Below are positions 38,416 to 50,360 of a stretch of 64,000 nt of DNA, piece after piece. How positions within the stretch are numbered: the stretch's first letter is position 1; the number at the start of each line of letters is the position of its first letter. The stretch spans positions 1,540,499 through 1,604,498 of the forward strand of contig NW_027506873.1 in NCBI RefSeq assembly GCF_052324685.1, in the 5' to 3' direction. The notes under the pieces were generated by a model. It had not been told where the DNA came from, did no database searches, and saw only the letters and a list, made by a program, of their open reading frames with translations. A program made the position numbers and the translations under genes. This DNA is from Brachyhypopomus gauderio (lineage: Eukaryota; Chordata; Actinopteri; Gymnotiformes; Hypopomidae).

Positions 38416-41400
38416 ATGGCAGCACTTTTCAAAGCTCGGAGAGGTCAGTAGCTGCTGCGCTGTTTGCGGTACAGAATCTTTTAGCTACTTATTGTCGAAA
38501 CATAAATGGCTAATAAATTTAATCAATAGTTGTGACTGAAAGCGGCACGTAGTATACAAAATCATGTCAGCGGTGTTAAATGGGCACTGTAGAACCCAGC
38601 TGGTGAAACAATTCAATAAAATACTTGTAAAATAGTGTAATTATTATAGAATTATTGTGTAGCTAGCTTGCGTGTTGGCTACCTGCGGCTTGAGGTTAAA
38701 GGTCAGCAGATAAACAGGGTTAGTCAGACCAAACGGTCCAAGTTCTGCTTACGAGCGATTTGTTTATTTGCTTTAAAAGCGAATACGCCATGTAATTAAA
38801 CATGTTGTCTTCATGTCGGCTTGATTATTGTCCATACAACGCTCTTTGGGGGCTTTTTTACGTTTTGTATATTTCAAAATATTTTTGAAATACATTATTT
38901 GCCGGGTAGGATCGAGTTGTAGAAGCTCGAGCGCTTGTGGCGACCTTTCACCCACTTCTGCAGTGACTCGTGAACACGCCGCGTTAGCTGAAACCACGAT
39001 ATTACAGCTGAGAACGACACTTTATACGACATGTAACGGTCCATTCCCATTTAATGAAGCGCTTTAACCATGCCTTACACGTTGACGTGTCGCCGGTGTT
39101 GTGCGTCCAGCGCTGGGCTGCGCCACCAGGTCCCTCACGCAGCTCGCCGCGCTGCCCGAGCTCCACCTCATTCTGCGCCAGACGTGTCGCGACTACGCAG
39201 CCAAGGAACTCGCCCCGATCGCTGGCCAGCTGGACAAAAATCACACCTATCCTGCTAAGCAGGTGACCTGATATTTACATCACCTGTGCCCTTTTAATAA
39301 TATCAAACGGTTTAAGTTCCGTTTCCTTACATACTTTCTAAAGTAGCAATAGGTCCCGTTTTGCAGGAAAAGCAAAGAAAGGGGCATCTATGAACATGCG
39401 GTGGATGTGTTCACTCGATCCAGATTTACTTTTTAGTTTTCATCTGCAGATACGGGAGCTTGGAGCAATGGGTGTGATGGCGGTGGAGGTTCCAGAGGGC
39501 CTTGGGGGAGCTGGGATGGATTACCTTGCCTACAGCCTGGCTGTTGAGGAGATAAGCAGAGGGTGTGCCTCCACTGGAGTCATCGTCAGTGTCAATAACG
39601 TGAGTCAATTAAACTGATTGGTGTTTGGGCATATGTCCGTAAAGTAATTTTACCACGGGACCTCTGTAACCTTAATGACTGGTTCACCCACGATAAAAAA
39701 TGTCAAAGTATTTTTTTAAGTATAAACCAGGGCTTAATTTGTAAATCAAACGTTGCCGGAACGCATTGTAACCTGAGCGAGGGGGGTGTGGCGTTGGCGA
39801 ACGTAAAATGGACACAGATTGAGTGTTATATCGCCGGTGGTTGGCGCCAGAGCTAGCGAACTAGTAACTCACGCAATGCGTGAGAGTTGGCAACCCAGCG
39901 GACAACATTAAATGTTACCGGATCGAGGCAGACAGTTACCGGAACGCACGCTTCAAAATTAAACAGTTCCCGGATCCTGTTCCGGCAGGATCCGGCTCAA
40001 ATTAAGCCCTGGTATAAACTAAAATGATAGATATAAAGTTTACGCATTCCTGTTGCTTTCACTGGTCAAATTACAAAACATTATTGTTGTATTAAATATT
40101 AATTAACATGATATCTAGGAATATATTGCACCAGAACACTTGAATTAGGTCTAATTCCTCCACTCACATGTCCCATAATTCAACACACATTTTCTATGCA
40201 AAATGTTGGTATAAAACCGCTTAAGCCAGGCTCACACTACACAACTTTTCAGTCGTCAGGTTTTTGTGCCGTTCGCACTACATGACCGCTTGTGCTGTAA
40301 TCGCGAGTCTTTCAGTTGTTGTGGCTTTCACACTACATGACTGATCGGCAACGCGGGCTCACGAATTAAACGACTGGGGAATCGCCGACTCATCTCTCTC
40401 CGCGTTCCCATTTTGCCTTGGCTGTCAACATTAGGAGGGTATACACTCACAGGCCACTTTATTAGGTACACCTTGCTAGTTCCGGCTTAAACCACTATTT
40501 GCATTCAGAACTGCCTTAATCCTTCATTCAACAAGTTACTGGAAACATTCCACAGAGAGTCTGGTCCATACTGACATGATAACATCACACAGTTGCTGCA
40601 GATTTGTCAGCTGTACATCCATGATGTGAATCTCCCGTTCCACCACATCCTAAAGGTGCTCTATTGGACTGAGATCTGGTGACTGTGGAGGCCATTTGAG
40701 TACAGTGAACTCATTGTCATGTTCAAGAAAACGTGTTCTGAGATTATTCGCACTTTATGACATTGAGTGTTATCCTGATGGAAGTAGCCATCAGAAGATG
40801 GGTACAGTGTGGTCATAAAGGGATGGACATGGTTAGCAACAATACTCAGGTAGGCTGTGGGGTTGACATGATGCTCAATTGGTACTAATTGGCCCAAAGT
40901 ATGCCAGGAAAATATCCCCCACACCATTGTACCACCACCACCACCCTGAACCGTTGATGCAAGCAGGATGGATCAATGCTCTCATGTTGTTGACGCCAAA
41001 TTCTGACCCTACCACCCGAATGTTGCAGCAGTAATGGAGACTCATAAGACCAGGCAACATTTTTCCAATCTTCACAGTTTTGGTGAGCCTGTGCTAATTG
41101 TAGCCTCAGTTTCCTGTTCTTAGCTAACAGGAGTGGCACCCGGTGTGGTCATCTGCTACTGTAGCCCATCTGCCTCAAGGTCCGACATGTGCGTTCAGAG
41201 ATGCTCTTCTGCATGCCTCAGTTAAAACGACTGGTTACTTGACTTACTGTTGCCGTTTTATTAGCTCTAACCAGTCTGGCCGTTCTCCTCTGGCATCAAC
41301 TAAACATTTGCGCCCACAGAACTGCCACTCACTGGATATTTTCTATTTTTCTGACAATTCTTTGTAAACCCTAAAGATGGTTCTGTGTGAAAATCCCAGC

Positions 41401-44400
41401 AGATTAGCAGTTTCTGAAATACTCAGAACCAGCCCGTCTGGCACCAACAACCACGCCACATTCAAAGTCACTTAAATCACCTTTCTTCCCCATTCTGATG
41501 CTCTGTTTGAACTGCAGCAGATCGCCATAAACATGTCTACATACATAAATTCATTGAGTTGCTGCCATGTGATTGGCTTATTTGACGTTTGCGTTAATGA
41601 GCAGTTGGACCGATGTACCTAATAAAGTGGCCAGTAAGTGTATAATAACAATGAATAGATAAGTGCAATGGTCAAATTGCAATCAATTAATTATTTGGTT
41701 GGTGATATAATTTCATCTGAGATTGAGAGCTTAGTGGCCGGTGAGTGTATATTTGCAGTAGAATTTACCTAATGCAACCAGAGGTGTCGCTGGTCTGAAA
41801 TGGTCTGAGATATCAGTTTATTCTGATTTTTGTGCTACAAAGTATTGTAATCATAACAGGGTTCCCTGAAGAGTAAAACCAGCAAATGATTCCCATCAGA
41901 GATGCAGGAACCTGCTTCTTCACATTTAGAGAGAATCTAAACAAAAAAATCCCAAAGCAACATAAAGATGCAGCATTATTTTTTCGTGTTGAATAAGTCA
42001 AACAGATGCCAAAGTGACCAGCAGCCTTTCGCAGTGATCTGCTCATGCATTGTGTCTGGTGTCTTACAGTCGTTATACCTGGGCCCCATTCTGCGATTTG
42101 GCACAGAAGAGCAGAAGCGGCAGTGGATTGTTCCTTTCACCACGGGGGAAAAGGTGGGCTGCTTCGCTTTGAGTGAGCCAGGTACTCGCATCTCCATCTC
42201 TGCCATCCACAGAACATACTAACAGATAACAGATCTGCTCACAGAGATACGAACTGATGGTCGCACCCAAGTGTCTGATCACTGGAAATCACAACATTTT
42301 GTGCTTGTTGAGTTTACACTCTTCTAGATCGGTTTCTCTAACAGCACTAATAGAAAGAAGAAGGACTGTCTGAAACTAAGAGTCTGTTGACCATAAACTG
42401 AAAGATTGGCTCCATATAAATCCAAACATAAGAGATCTTGAGGATCAGCTTTTCGAGATGCGTGGTTTTAGTGCATTCCTTTTGGCACTGTGTATACAGA
42501 AGTTTCACATTTTAAAAACCAACATCTTTCACAACCAAGATGCAGGGGCAATTCTCCCTGTGTGTTCCGCCTGACCAGGCACTTGTGTGTTCTGTGTTTT
42601 TGTGGGAAGGCAACGGCAGTGATGCGGGGGCGGCATCCACGGTGGCCCGTGAGGATGGGGACGGCTGGGTGCTGAACGGAACCAAGGCCTGGATCACCAA
42701 CTGCTATGATGCGTCTGCCGCTGTCGTCTTCGCCACGACGGACAAGAGCTTGAAACACAAGGTGTTTGCAATGTAGCAGACTGCTTTTGTTTTCTATAAA
42801 TAATGGATTTTTAGACCATACATCAGTTGTCTGCTTTTGCAGTAAAAGTGGCCTGAGCTTTGTCTCTGTGCAGTACATTTGCAAACGAATAAATTATGCA
42901 GAGCTGCTCATCCTGGGTGAGCAGCAGAGACTGATGCTGAATCAACGTTTGTCTGTTAGTTAGTCTGTTGTTACAAGGAGTAACACTATGAAGGGTTGTA
43001 TATAAAACTTGGACTGAAAATAGCGTTTACAACAGTTAATACACTATTTCACAATGTGTAAACGAAACACAACATGGCTAAGGATTCTATAAACTGACTT
43101 GAAGAAATACTTTTCATGGGTAAATATTTTTTGTGTCTCCTCAGGGAATCAGCGCATTCTTGGTGCCTATGCCTCATCCTGGATTATCTCTGGGGAAGAA
43201 GGAGGATAAGCTGGGAATCCGAGCCTCCTCCACAGCCAACCTCATCCTGGACGACTGCCGTATCCCACTCAGCAACTTACTGGGCCAGCGTGGGATGGGA
43301 TTCAAGATTGCCATGGTGATTCATATGAACCTTCTCTTTATAACCAAACGGGTATTTCAGAAATAAGAATAAAAACAGACAGGTTTAGCCCCCCCCTTCA
43401 TTACCTGCTTCATGAGCTTTGTTCTGTCTCACCTGCAGCAAACTCTGGACAGCGGGCGTATTGGGATAGCATCACAGGCCCTTGGCATTGGCCAGGCAGC
43501 CCTGGACTGCGCGGCTGACTACGCCCACAAGAGGATGGCATTTGGAGCACCGATAGCGAAGCTACAGGCCGTACAGGTACACCGCGCCCGTCCCCCAGGT
43601 CGGGCTCACTGCTTCGTTAAGGCCTCTGTAGTTACAGTATCCAGCACAATGTTTAGTTTATCATCAGTTCTTTAGAGATCGAAGTAATGCAGTTACCATG
43701 AGTGTTGCGGTGAGAGGCAGCAGACATGACGACCTCTTTAACGTTGTCACACCGACGTTTATTCACACACACACACACGACAAAGTCCCGCGCAGACAGC
43801 ACAAGCACTCAGTACATGGAACATCTACTACACGCCACGAGCTTCAGACGAGCACGGGACATGGCGAGAACGCACATTAAATAGATGAACTACACAATCC
43901 CCAGTGTTCACGAGACGAGCCACAGGTGAGACCGATGAACATACCCACGAACGACCCACACTCACGGAACTACAAACATGGACATAACCAGACGCAGACT
44001 ACATAAACACATGCCCAAAAGGAGGGGTCCGGAGCTGTCCCGTAACAACGAGAAACCTGAAAAACCTCCATACCAACCATTATTAAAGTATCCAAGGTTA
44101 ATATGATGTGTTTCTTGTTTTGGATATGGTTACAGAATCAAGCCTCACAGTTTACCGAACCCTTACGCCTCCCAGTTTTCACAGACTGTGGCGAGAAGTG
44201 AAGAGACTGAAGCATTTTTAACACAATTCTCTTTTCCAGTTCAAACTGGCGGACATGGCCGTGGCGATAGAAAGTGCGCGTCTTCTTACCTGGAAAGCCG
44301 CTCTGCTACGCGATGGAAAGCAACCTTACTCTAAGGCTAGTACATCATCCTCACTCTCCCGGTACATCATCCTCACTCTCCCGGTACATCATCCTCACTC

Positions 44401-46100
44401 TCCCAGTACATCATCCTCACTCTCCCAGTACATCATCCTCACTCTCCCAGTACATCATCCTCACTCTCCCGGTACATCATCCTCACTCTCCCGGTACATC
44501 ATCCTCACTCTCCCGGTACATCATCCTCACTCTCCCGGTACATCATCCTCACTCTCCCAGTACATCATCCTCACTCTCCCAGTACATCATCCTCACTCTC
44601 CCGGTACATCATCCTCACTCTCCCGGTACATCATCCTCACTCTCCCGGTACATCATCCTCACTCTCCCGGTACATCATCCTCACTCTCCCGGTACATCAT
44701 CCTCACTCTCCCGGTACATCATCCTCACTCTCCCGGTACATCATCCTCACTCTCCCGGTACATCATCCTCACTCTCCCGGTACATCATCCTCACTCTCCC
44801 GGTACATCATCCTCACTCTCCCGGTACATCATCCTCACTCTCCCGGTACATCATCCTCACTCTCCCGGTACATCATCCTCACTCTCCCGGTACATCATCC
44901 TCACTCTCCCGGTACATCATCCTCACTCTCCCAGTACATCATCCTCACTCTCCCGGTACATCATCCTCACTCTCCCGGTACATCATCCTCACTCTCCCGG
45001 TACATCATCCTCACTCTCCCGGTACATCATCCTCACTCTCCCGGTACATCATCCTCACTCTCCCGGTACATCATCCTCACTCTCCCGGTACATCATCCTC
45101 ACTCTCCCGGTACATCATCCTCACTCTCCCGGTACATCATCCTCACTCTCCCGGTACATCATCCTCACTCTCCCAGTACATCATCCTCACTCTCCCAGTA
45201 CATCATCCTCACTCTCCCAGTACATCATCCTCACTCTCCCGGTACATCATCCTCACTCTCCCGGTACATCATCCTCACTCTCCCGGTACATCATCCTCAC
45301 TCTCCCGGTACATCATCCTCACTCTCCCGGTACATCATCCTCACTCTCCCGGTACATCATCCTCACTCTCCCGGTACATCATCCTCACTCTCCCGGTACA
45401 TCATCCTCACTCTCCCGGTACATCATCCTCACTCTCCCGGTACATCATCCTCACTCTCCCGGTACATCATCCTCACTCTCCCGGTACATCATCCTCACTC
45501 TGCCGGTACATCATCCTCACTCTGCCGGTACATCATCCTCACTCTGCCGGTACATCATCCTCACTCTGCCGGTACATCATCCTCACTCTGCCGGTACATC
45601 ATCCTCACTCTGCCGGTACATCATCCTCACTCTGCCGGTACATCATCCTCACTCTCCCGGTACATCATCCTCACTCTCCCAGTACATCATCCTCACATGG
45701 GTTTACCTTCTTCTTCACACCTGCTCCCTCTCTGCATGCTGTGTGATGCTTCCTGTCTCTGCTTCCTGTCTCATTGTACGTCTCAATTCTTATGGCTGCA
45801 GGAGGCCGCGATGGCAAAGCTGGCCGCGTCTGAGGCAGCGACATTCGTTTCCCATCAGGTACGAGATTCCTCCTGGATAATGGGACACACACATACACGT
45901 GTGTATACATATAAGTGATCTAACCCTTCTGTCTTGTCCACATTAAGGCCATCCAGGTACTGGGGGGTATGGGTTATGTGACGGACATGCCGGCCGAGAG
46001 GCACTACCGTGACGCCCGCATCACCGAGATCTATGAGGGCACCAGTGAGATTCAGAGACTAGTCATCGCCAGTCAGGTGCTGAAGGAATACCAGCAGTAG
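38416..46100 (+). CDS. acads: Short-chain acyl-CoA dehydrogenase, mitochondrial
   Basis: FAD enzyme of the mitochondrial matrix; catalyses the first step of beta-oxidation on C4-C6 acyl-CoAs and passes electrons to ETF. Exons: 38416-38443, 39111-39262, 39450-39599, 42070-42181, 42610-42761, 43145-43315, 43439-43576, 44240-44335, 45802-45858, 45948-46100; phases close, 402 aa. Arg-rich, acid-poor N-terminus [20 protein letters not shown] fits a transit peptide. Family signature 1 [18 protein letters not shown] spans exons 4-5; signature 2 runs [20 protein letters not shown] to [14 protein letters not shown], with the catalytic base Glu382 in IYEGT. LITTLE else is odd in the protein, but exon 8 ends AAG|GCTAGT, so its donor is GC, not GT, and the intron after it is a tandem array. 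Confidence 0.95.
38444..39110. other. acads intron 1
   Basis: No repeat or gene recognised. Confidence 0.5.
39728..40011. mobile_element. hAT-type MITE, 284 bp, in acads intron 3
   Basis: Ends CAGGGCTTAATTTG and CAAATTAAGCCCTG are exact inverse repeats, flanked by perfect 8-bp duplications GTATAAAC (39720-39727 and 40012-40019). Interior shares GGCGAACGTAA and GCGAACTAGTAA with the element at 59680-59936, so they have a common source. Non-coding. Confidence 0.92.
40196..40440. repeat. Possible degenerate interspersed repeat
   Basis: Contains two spaced copies of CACACTACA-GAC and CGCACTACATGACCG-type sequence (40230-40350), a pattern seen in some fish DNA transposons. It is cut by the Tc1/mariner element that follows. 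Family not determined. Confidence 0.3.
40444..41747 (-). mobile_element. Tc1/mariner element, full length with broken transposase, in acads intron 3
   Basis: TA lies at both sides; the left end is CACTCACAGGCCACTTTATT and the right end is the inverse GTGGCCGGTGAGTG. The right side carries the end motif twice (41618-41640 and 41732-41747) separated by about 105 bp. Transposase fragments on the minus strand include [18 protein letters not shown] and [14 protein letters not shown] (40885-41139), and [18 protein letters not shown]-like sequence at 40661-40927, with several frame breaks. The same extra block flanks the copy at 24655. Confidence 0.9.
41748..42069. other. acads intron 3, right end
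   Basis: No feature beyond the intron; the acceptor GTGTCTTACAG is at its end. Confidence 0.5.
43577..44239. other. acads intron 7
   Basis: No exon. A short CA run at 43766-43778 and a block (43690-44070) of higher GC than the flanks, possibly an old mobile element, but no termini were found. Confidence 0.35.
44336..45801 (+). repeat. acads intron 8: 22-bp tandem array of about 62 copies
   Basis: The unit is GGTACATCATCC followed by TCACTCTCCC. The first, slightly altered copy starts at 44338, two bases after the apparent GC donor; the array ends near 45698, leaving about 100 bp of ordinary intron before the acceptor TATGGCTGCAG. Variants cluster: CAGTAC units at 44405-44460, 44555-44590 and 45170-45240, and a block of seven or eight CTCTGCCGG units at 45497-45650. 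Because 22 is not a multiple of 3 and no frame contains a stop, open frames of 541 and 490 codons result. Confidence 0.97.
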
Positions 46101-46490
46101 GAGCTGAAGGCATTAAATAAGTCATTACATCAACACAGCAACAGAAATTCCTTTGATGACGGTCTGGTGCCGTGGACCTGCAAGTGACGAGCAGTTAGTG
46201 CTCACTAGTGTCACGAGCTTCAAGGTTCTCCGTGTTGTTCTTTGGAATTGATTTGATATGGAGTTTTGACTGTTCACGTGCCAGAAGAGGAGTCACAGGA
46301 TCCTATTAGAGTTGCATATGAGTGTTCTATCTCTTACCACAAGAGGGCAGCAGAGTGCATGTGCCACTTGTAGCTGAAGACTACCTCACTAGGATACTAC
46401 TGAACAATACTCAGAAAACTGAAGGAGTTTGCAGGCAGAAATCGTTTATGTCTGTTAATTATTACATTAATGTTTTAAGAAAGATTATTT

Positions 46491-46496
46491 AATAAA
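46491..46496 (+). terminator. acads polyadenylation signal AATAAA
   Basis: AATAAA about 390 nt after the acads stop codon, in TTTAATAAATCAG. Confidence 0.7.
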
Positions 46497-47394
46497 TCAG
46501 TCTAGGGCTCTTGATTTTTTTTCCACACAGTGTGACTAATTCTACATTTGTCATTTTGAATTATTTTTTTACATTTCTAAGTGAATGTGTTGAATGTAAT
46601 TTAACAGGGCTTGTTGCTGACCATGTCCAGTGTTAATTATTCTAGCCCTTAAAATACAACGTGACAGAATTGCTTTGAGGAGCTGATTTCTTAGGAGTAC
46701 AGTAACAACGGTTGCCAACAAACGTCGTGATATGTAGTTTTTTAGCATTTCACTGTATGTTAAGCTCAAACCACATTTAATGAACTGGTATTTGGATCTG
46801 CGGTGAATTACAATATTATAAGTAATATTGTTTTATTATTGACGAACTACAATATTATGAGTAATAAAATACAGCAGCTAAAATCATAATTAGATATTAT
46901 AGACACGAAAACAAGTCAGTTATGCAAAGATCTTGTGGGTTGTAAATTCATACTCTCAAGACCGGTTGTATATTTCCTCAGATGACCGTACTTTATTTCG
47001 AATCCAAATAGGGCGGGAATAAGATTTTACTTCTTCGCATCCTATAGTGGCTGTAACAACGATATTTATCATCTTTATCTCATTAAGAAATTAGCTCAGT
47101 AGCGAGATAAATACTGACTCATCTAACGGCTGCAGTTTGGGGAATAGTCGCCATAGTTTTTAACAGGCGCTTGGAACAATTGTTGGAAGGAGGGTTAACT
47201 TAATTGCATTGCCTCTGCAAGAAAGTCACTGAAGTAAGTCAGTTGTTACGCAGGTAGTACTTAAAAAAACTACCCAGTTCTCTAATACAGGTTTACCAAA
47301 ACACAAGCATGTTTCTGCTCCATTCAAGATGTGCGCCTCAGGCTGACGGATGCACTGTAATAAGACACGGTCAGGTCCATTTATCTACAAATGT
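46497..47394. other. Intergenic, acads to claudin (tail to tail)
   Basis: AT-rich; an imperfect repeat of ATTACAATATTAT.AGTAAT at 46806-46866. No gene recognised. Confidence 0.5.
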
Positions 47395-47400
47395 TTTATT
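47395..47400 (-). terminator. Claudin polyadenylation signal AATAAA
   Basis: AATAAA on the minus strand about 410 nt after the claudin stop codon. Confidence 0.6.
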
Positions 47401-47812
47401 ATAAAAGACATTAATTCAAATACATATTCACCCATAGATATGCTTACAAAGATTTCTTTAGAAACTGGTTACAGTTGCTATCAGTTTAACAAATTTATGT
47501 AAAATTAGGAGGTCTATCTTATTAAAACAGTGGCAGTCTTTTATTGTTAAGGCACTGCGCAGTCTATATAGACTAAGAAACAAAGCAAAAGCCAATATTC
47601 ACTCAGACTGGGACTACACAGCACAACTAGTGGCCCCTTTAACCGTCTCCCCGGCGTCTGATGAACGCACACCATCTCGTGCCAACGTGGGCCATTGGCA
47701 ACCTTTACACTATCTCACTTTTGCGTCTTACATTTCTTTTTACTTCGTGATGCCTCAATATTAGGCCTTTTTGTCGTTTTTGCTTGTCATCAAAGTCCAT
47801 CAGAATGTCTTA

Positions 47813-48460
47813 TCAGACATAATTTCGCTTATCGTAGTCTCCGTTTTGCATTACGCTTTTTGTGGGTGCGTATTTGACGGGATACGTGGTGTTCCCATCA
47901 TTAAGACAAGAGCAGCACAGGATAGATCCCCCGAGGAACAGCAGCGCCGCCGCTGCCCACCCAACGTACAACGCAGACCCGATCTCCTTCTTATTCGAGG
48001 AGGGAATTTGGGGATTATAAAAATCCGAAATTATGTTGTTTGCCATCCAGCACACGGGCACTAAAACAAACAGACCGGCGATTATGTAGATCACTCCGCC
48101 GGCGTTGACAACTCTGGCTTTGGTGGATTCTGTTTTGATGCAGTTGGTGCACTGCGCGCCAGCGATGGTCACCATCAAGCCCAGGACTCCCATGACGGCA
48201 GAGATAACGGTGAGGGCGCGCGCGGTTTGTAAGTCTTTGGACAGAGCCAGCATCGAATCGTGCACCTTGCACTGCATCTGACCCGTGCTTTGAAAAACAC
48301 AGGACATCCACAGCCCGTCCCAGATGGTCTGCGCCACGACGATGTTCCCTTCAATAAACGCCGACACTTTCCATGTAGGGATGCCGCAAGCCACCATCAC
48401 CAAGAGCGTCCCAGTGATACTCAGTCCCATTCCAAGAAACTCCAGACAAATTGAAATCAT
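47813..48460 (-). CDS. cldn5: Claudin, claudin-5-like, single exon
   Basis: Four-pass tight-junction protein that seals paracellular space; claudin-5 is the endothelial and blood-brain-barrier form. 215 aa in one exon, the usual length and structure for this claudin. Membrane segments lie near residues 8-28, 80-102, 117-140 and 163-185. The claudin signature is complete: Trp30, GLW 49-51, Cys54, Cys64, then Arg81. The C-terminus GDYDKRNYV ends in the PDZ-binding YV, and the stretch before it (YPVKYAP) resembles claudin-5 more than claudin-3 or -4. Linkage to a septin5-like gene supports this. Odd points: Thr18 where Trp is usual, and PTW instead of PMW at 28-30. The a/b paralogue is not assigned. 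Confidence 0.88.
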   Translation of the reverse strand: MISICLEFLGMGLSITGTLLVMVACGIPTWKVSAFIEGNIVVAQTIWDGLWMSCVFQSTGQMQCKVHDSMLALSKDLQTARALTVISAVMGVLGLMVTIAGAQCTNCIKTESTKARVVNAGGVIYIIAGLFVLVPVCWMANNIISDFYNPQIPSSNKKEIGSALYVGWAAAALLFLGGSILCCSCLNDGNTTYPVKYAPTKSVMQNGDYDKRNYV

Positions 48461-48700
48461 CTCTGCAGTGTTCTCAACTCCTCTAATAAAAAAGTGACCT
48501 GTGTATTTGACAGGTATTAGTCTACAAATGTTCAGTGATCCAAAACGTTGCTGTACTTCAATAGAAAAACTACTGTGTTCTTCGTCTCAACGAAATTATT
48601 TTGGAGCAGTTAAAACCACGTGAAGACCACCACGCGTTTGCACGACGCTGTACGTGGGCCAGGTAATTATACACCACTTCAACAAAGAGGTTCGTCTTCG
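48461..48700 (-). promoter_or_regulatory. Claudin 5' UTR and promoter region
   Basis: TATAATTA on the minus strand near 48664-48671, about 205 nt before the ATG, is a candidate TATA box. No intron is needed in the 5' UTR. Weak evidence. Confidence 0.35.
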
Positions 48701-50155
48701 ACCAGTGAGATTTCACGTCGATTTCTACTGGCCAATGAGAAGTCAGAGAAGGTAGACGAAAACAGACAACGGGAAACCGCTTGATTTATCAGTAGATGCG
48801 GTACTGATAGCCGCGGGAAGACAATAGATGTGCCGTTTAACAGTCTTCCTGGAATTCTTCCTCACTGTGGAAAAAGACGCAAATTTCTTATAAAGCGTTA
48901 AAAGAGGAACGGTCATACACAAACTATCTGGGATAATATGCTTTAAGATTGTACATATTATAGCCTATATTATATTGGTTAAATACTGCAAATGCAAAGT
49001 TATACAATTAAATATTTCATATCGGTTTAATTTACATTACAGAAATAAAGTAAAAAAACAATGTTTCATACAATGGATATATAGTATATATTTAATTACA
49101 CATACATAATCATATTATTATTAATTGTGAAGGAGCAAATCATAGTATAACCACTTCATGGAGCTAACTGTGGAAAGCCTGACTAAAATGGTGCAAATGT
49201 AAATAGTATTATTTTATCCAACTGTAAATGCTGTGTTCACCGGTCGTCCAAATAAGTTAAAACCCACACAATGAACGCTGCGTAGCAGTATACCCTTTAC
49301 AGTACAGCTTATGCGACTTCCTCTTCTTTTACGTGCGCAGGAGGAGACTTAAAGGAAAACTACAGGAAACGGGGTGAGCTATGTCACATTTGTACTGTAT
49401 TGTCCGACGCAGCTGTTGGGAAGAAGGAGGCGACGGTGGGACGCAGCACGCTCACAGACCATACAGAAACGACCGTAGCCGATAACGTTGAAACGGCTTT
49501 ATCAACGAGACAAGTTTCACATCACATCTTTGTCGATTACGTGATGATTTTGATAATACCCCTCATCAAGAACCTGAGGTGATTAAGATTCACCTTGCAT
49601 GGATTCACGTGGATCTGATTGTGCAAATTCACAAGTGAAACTAATGAACAGAAAAAGATTTTTAAAAGTGACTTGTTCCAGCAGCTAGACTTTATTTATT
49701 TAGTCATGCTTTATACCTTATATTAATTATAACTTACAAACTTTAAAAACACTAAACAACCAATTACTAATTACACAAACGAACAGAAAAATTTTACTGC
49801 TGTTCAACATTTTTGCCAAATTCCAAAAGAAACGCTGACTGACAAATTTCACCGCTCCACTTGTGTTGGGCCTTATATCAACAGCCTCCCTATAGCAGGA
49901 TACTCTCCTAAGGAAAAGACCATGTTGATACAAGCTATTGTTCCATGGAAGGTCTTTTAGTGCTTTTTTGTCTGTAGACATGCACTAAGGTGAGATTATC
50001 TAAGATTGTCCTACGTGATGTGTTTGTGTTCAGCACTGCCAGGAACAGACTCAGCAGTTCAGTTCCCTCACATTCATATGAGTGACGTTTTTACTACTAC
50101 TTCTCATAGGTGTTGTGAGATGGATTGCATGGATTACTGAAAATAATCTGAATAA
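48701..50155. other. Intergenic, left part of claudin-septin gap
   Basis: No gene recognised. A 60-codon frame at 49400-49582 follows a purine/pyrimidine-rich patch (CTTCCTCTTCTTTTACG) and is not assigned. Confidence 0.35.
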
Positions 50156-50360
50156 TTCAAATTAAATTCAAAATTATTTGTATAGTGCTTTATACAAAAC
50201 CTCACAAAACAACAGTATCACAAAACAAATAATCAGCAAGCAAAAGCAACTTTGGAAACTCCCTGCGTAGAGGAGGAAGGAACCCTGAGAGCAACCACGG
50301 CTCAGAAGGGCACTGCAGCCACTCAGGATGGCCCAGCTGCAACAGGACTCCCAGAATTCC
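50156..50360. repeat. Fish interspersed repeat fragment
   Basis: Begins AAATTCAAAATTATTTGTATAG and contains GAGGAAGGAACCCTGAGAGC and AACCACGGCTCAGAAGGGCA, phrases common in dispersed fish retroposons that start with TTTATTTGTATAGCGC. Ends and duplications not found. Confidence 0.6.

Noticed and set aside
44338-45698. CRISPR array
   Set aside because: Units are directly adjacent with no spacers, in a eukaryotic intron.
44255-45880. 541-codon and 490-codon open frames that look like a repeat protein gene
   Set aside because: They arise because the 22-bp unit has no stop in any frame; the first frame begins within real acads exon 8 and the array lies in its intron. Kept only as a read-through finding.
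47771-48454. Plus-strand and other-frame open frames over the claudin
   Set aside because: Shadows of the claudin coding sequence.
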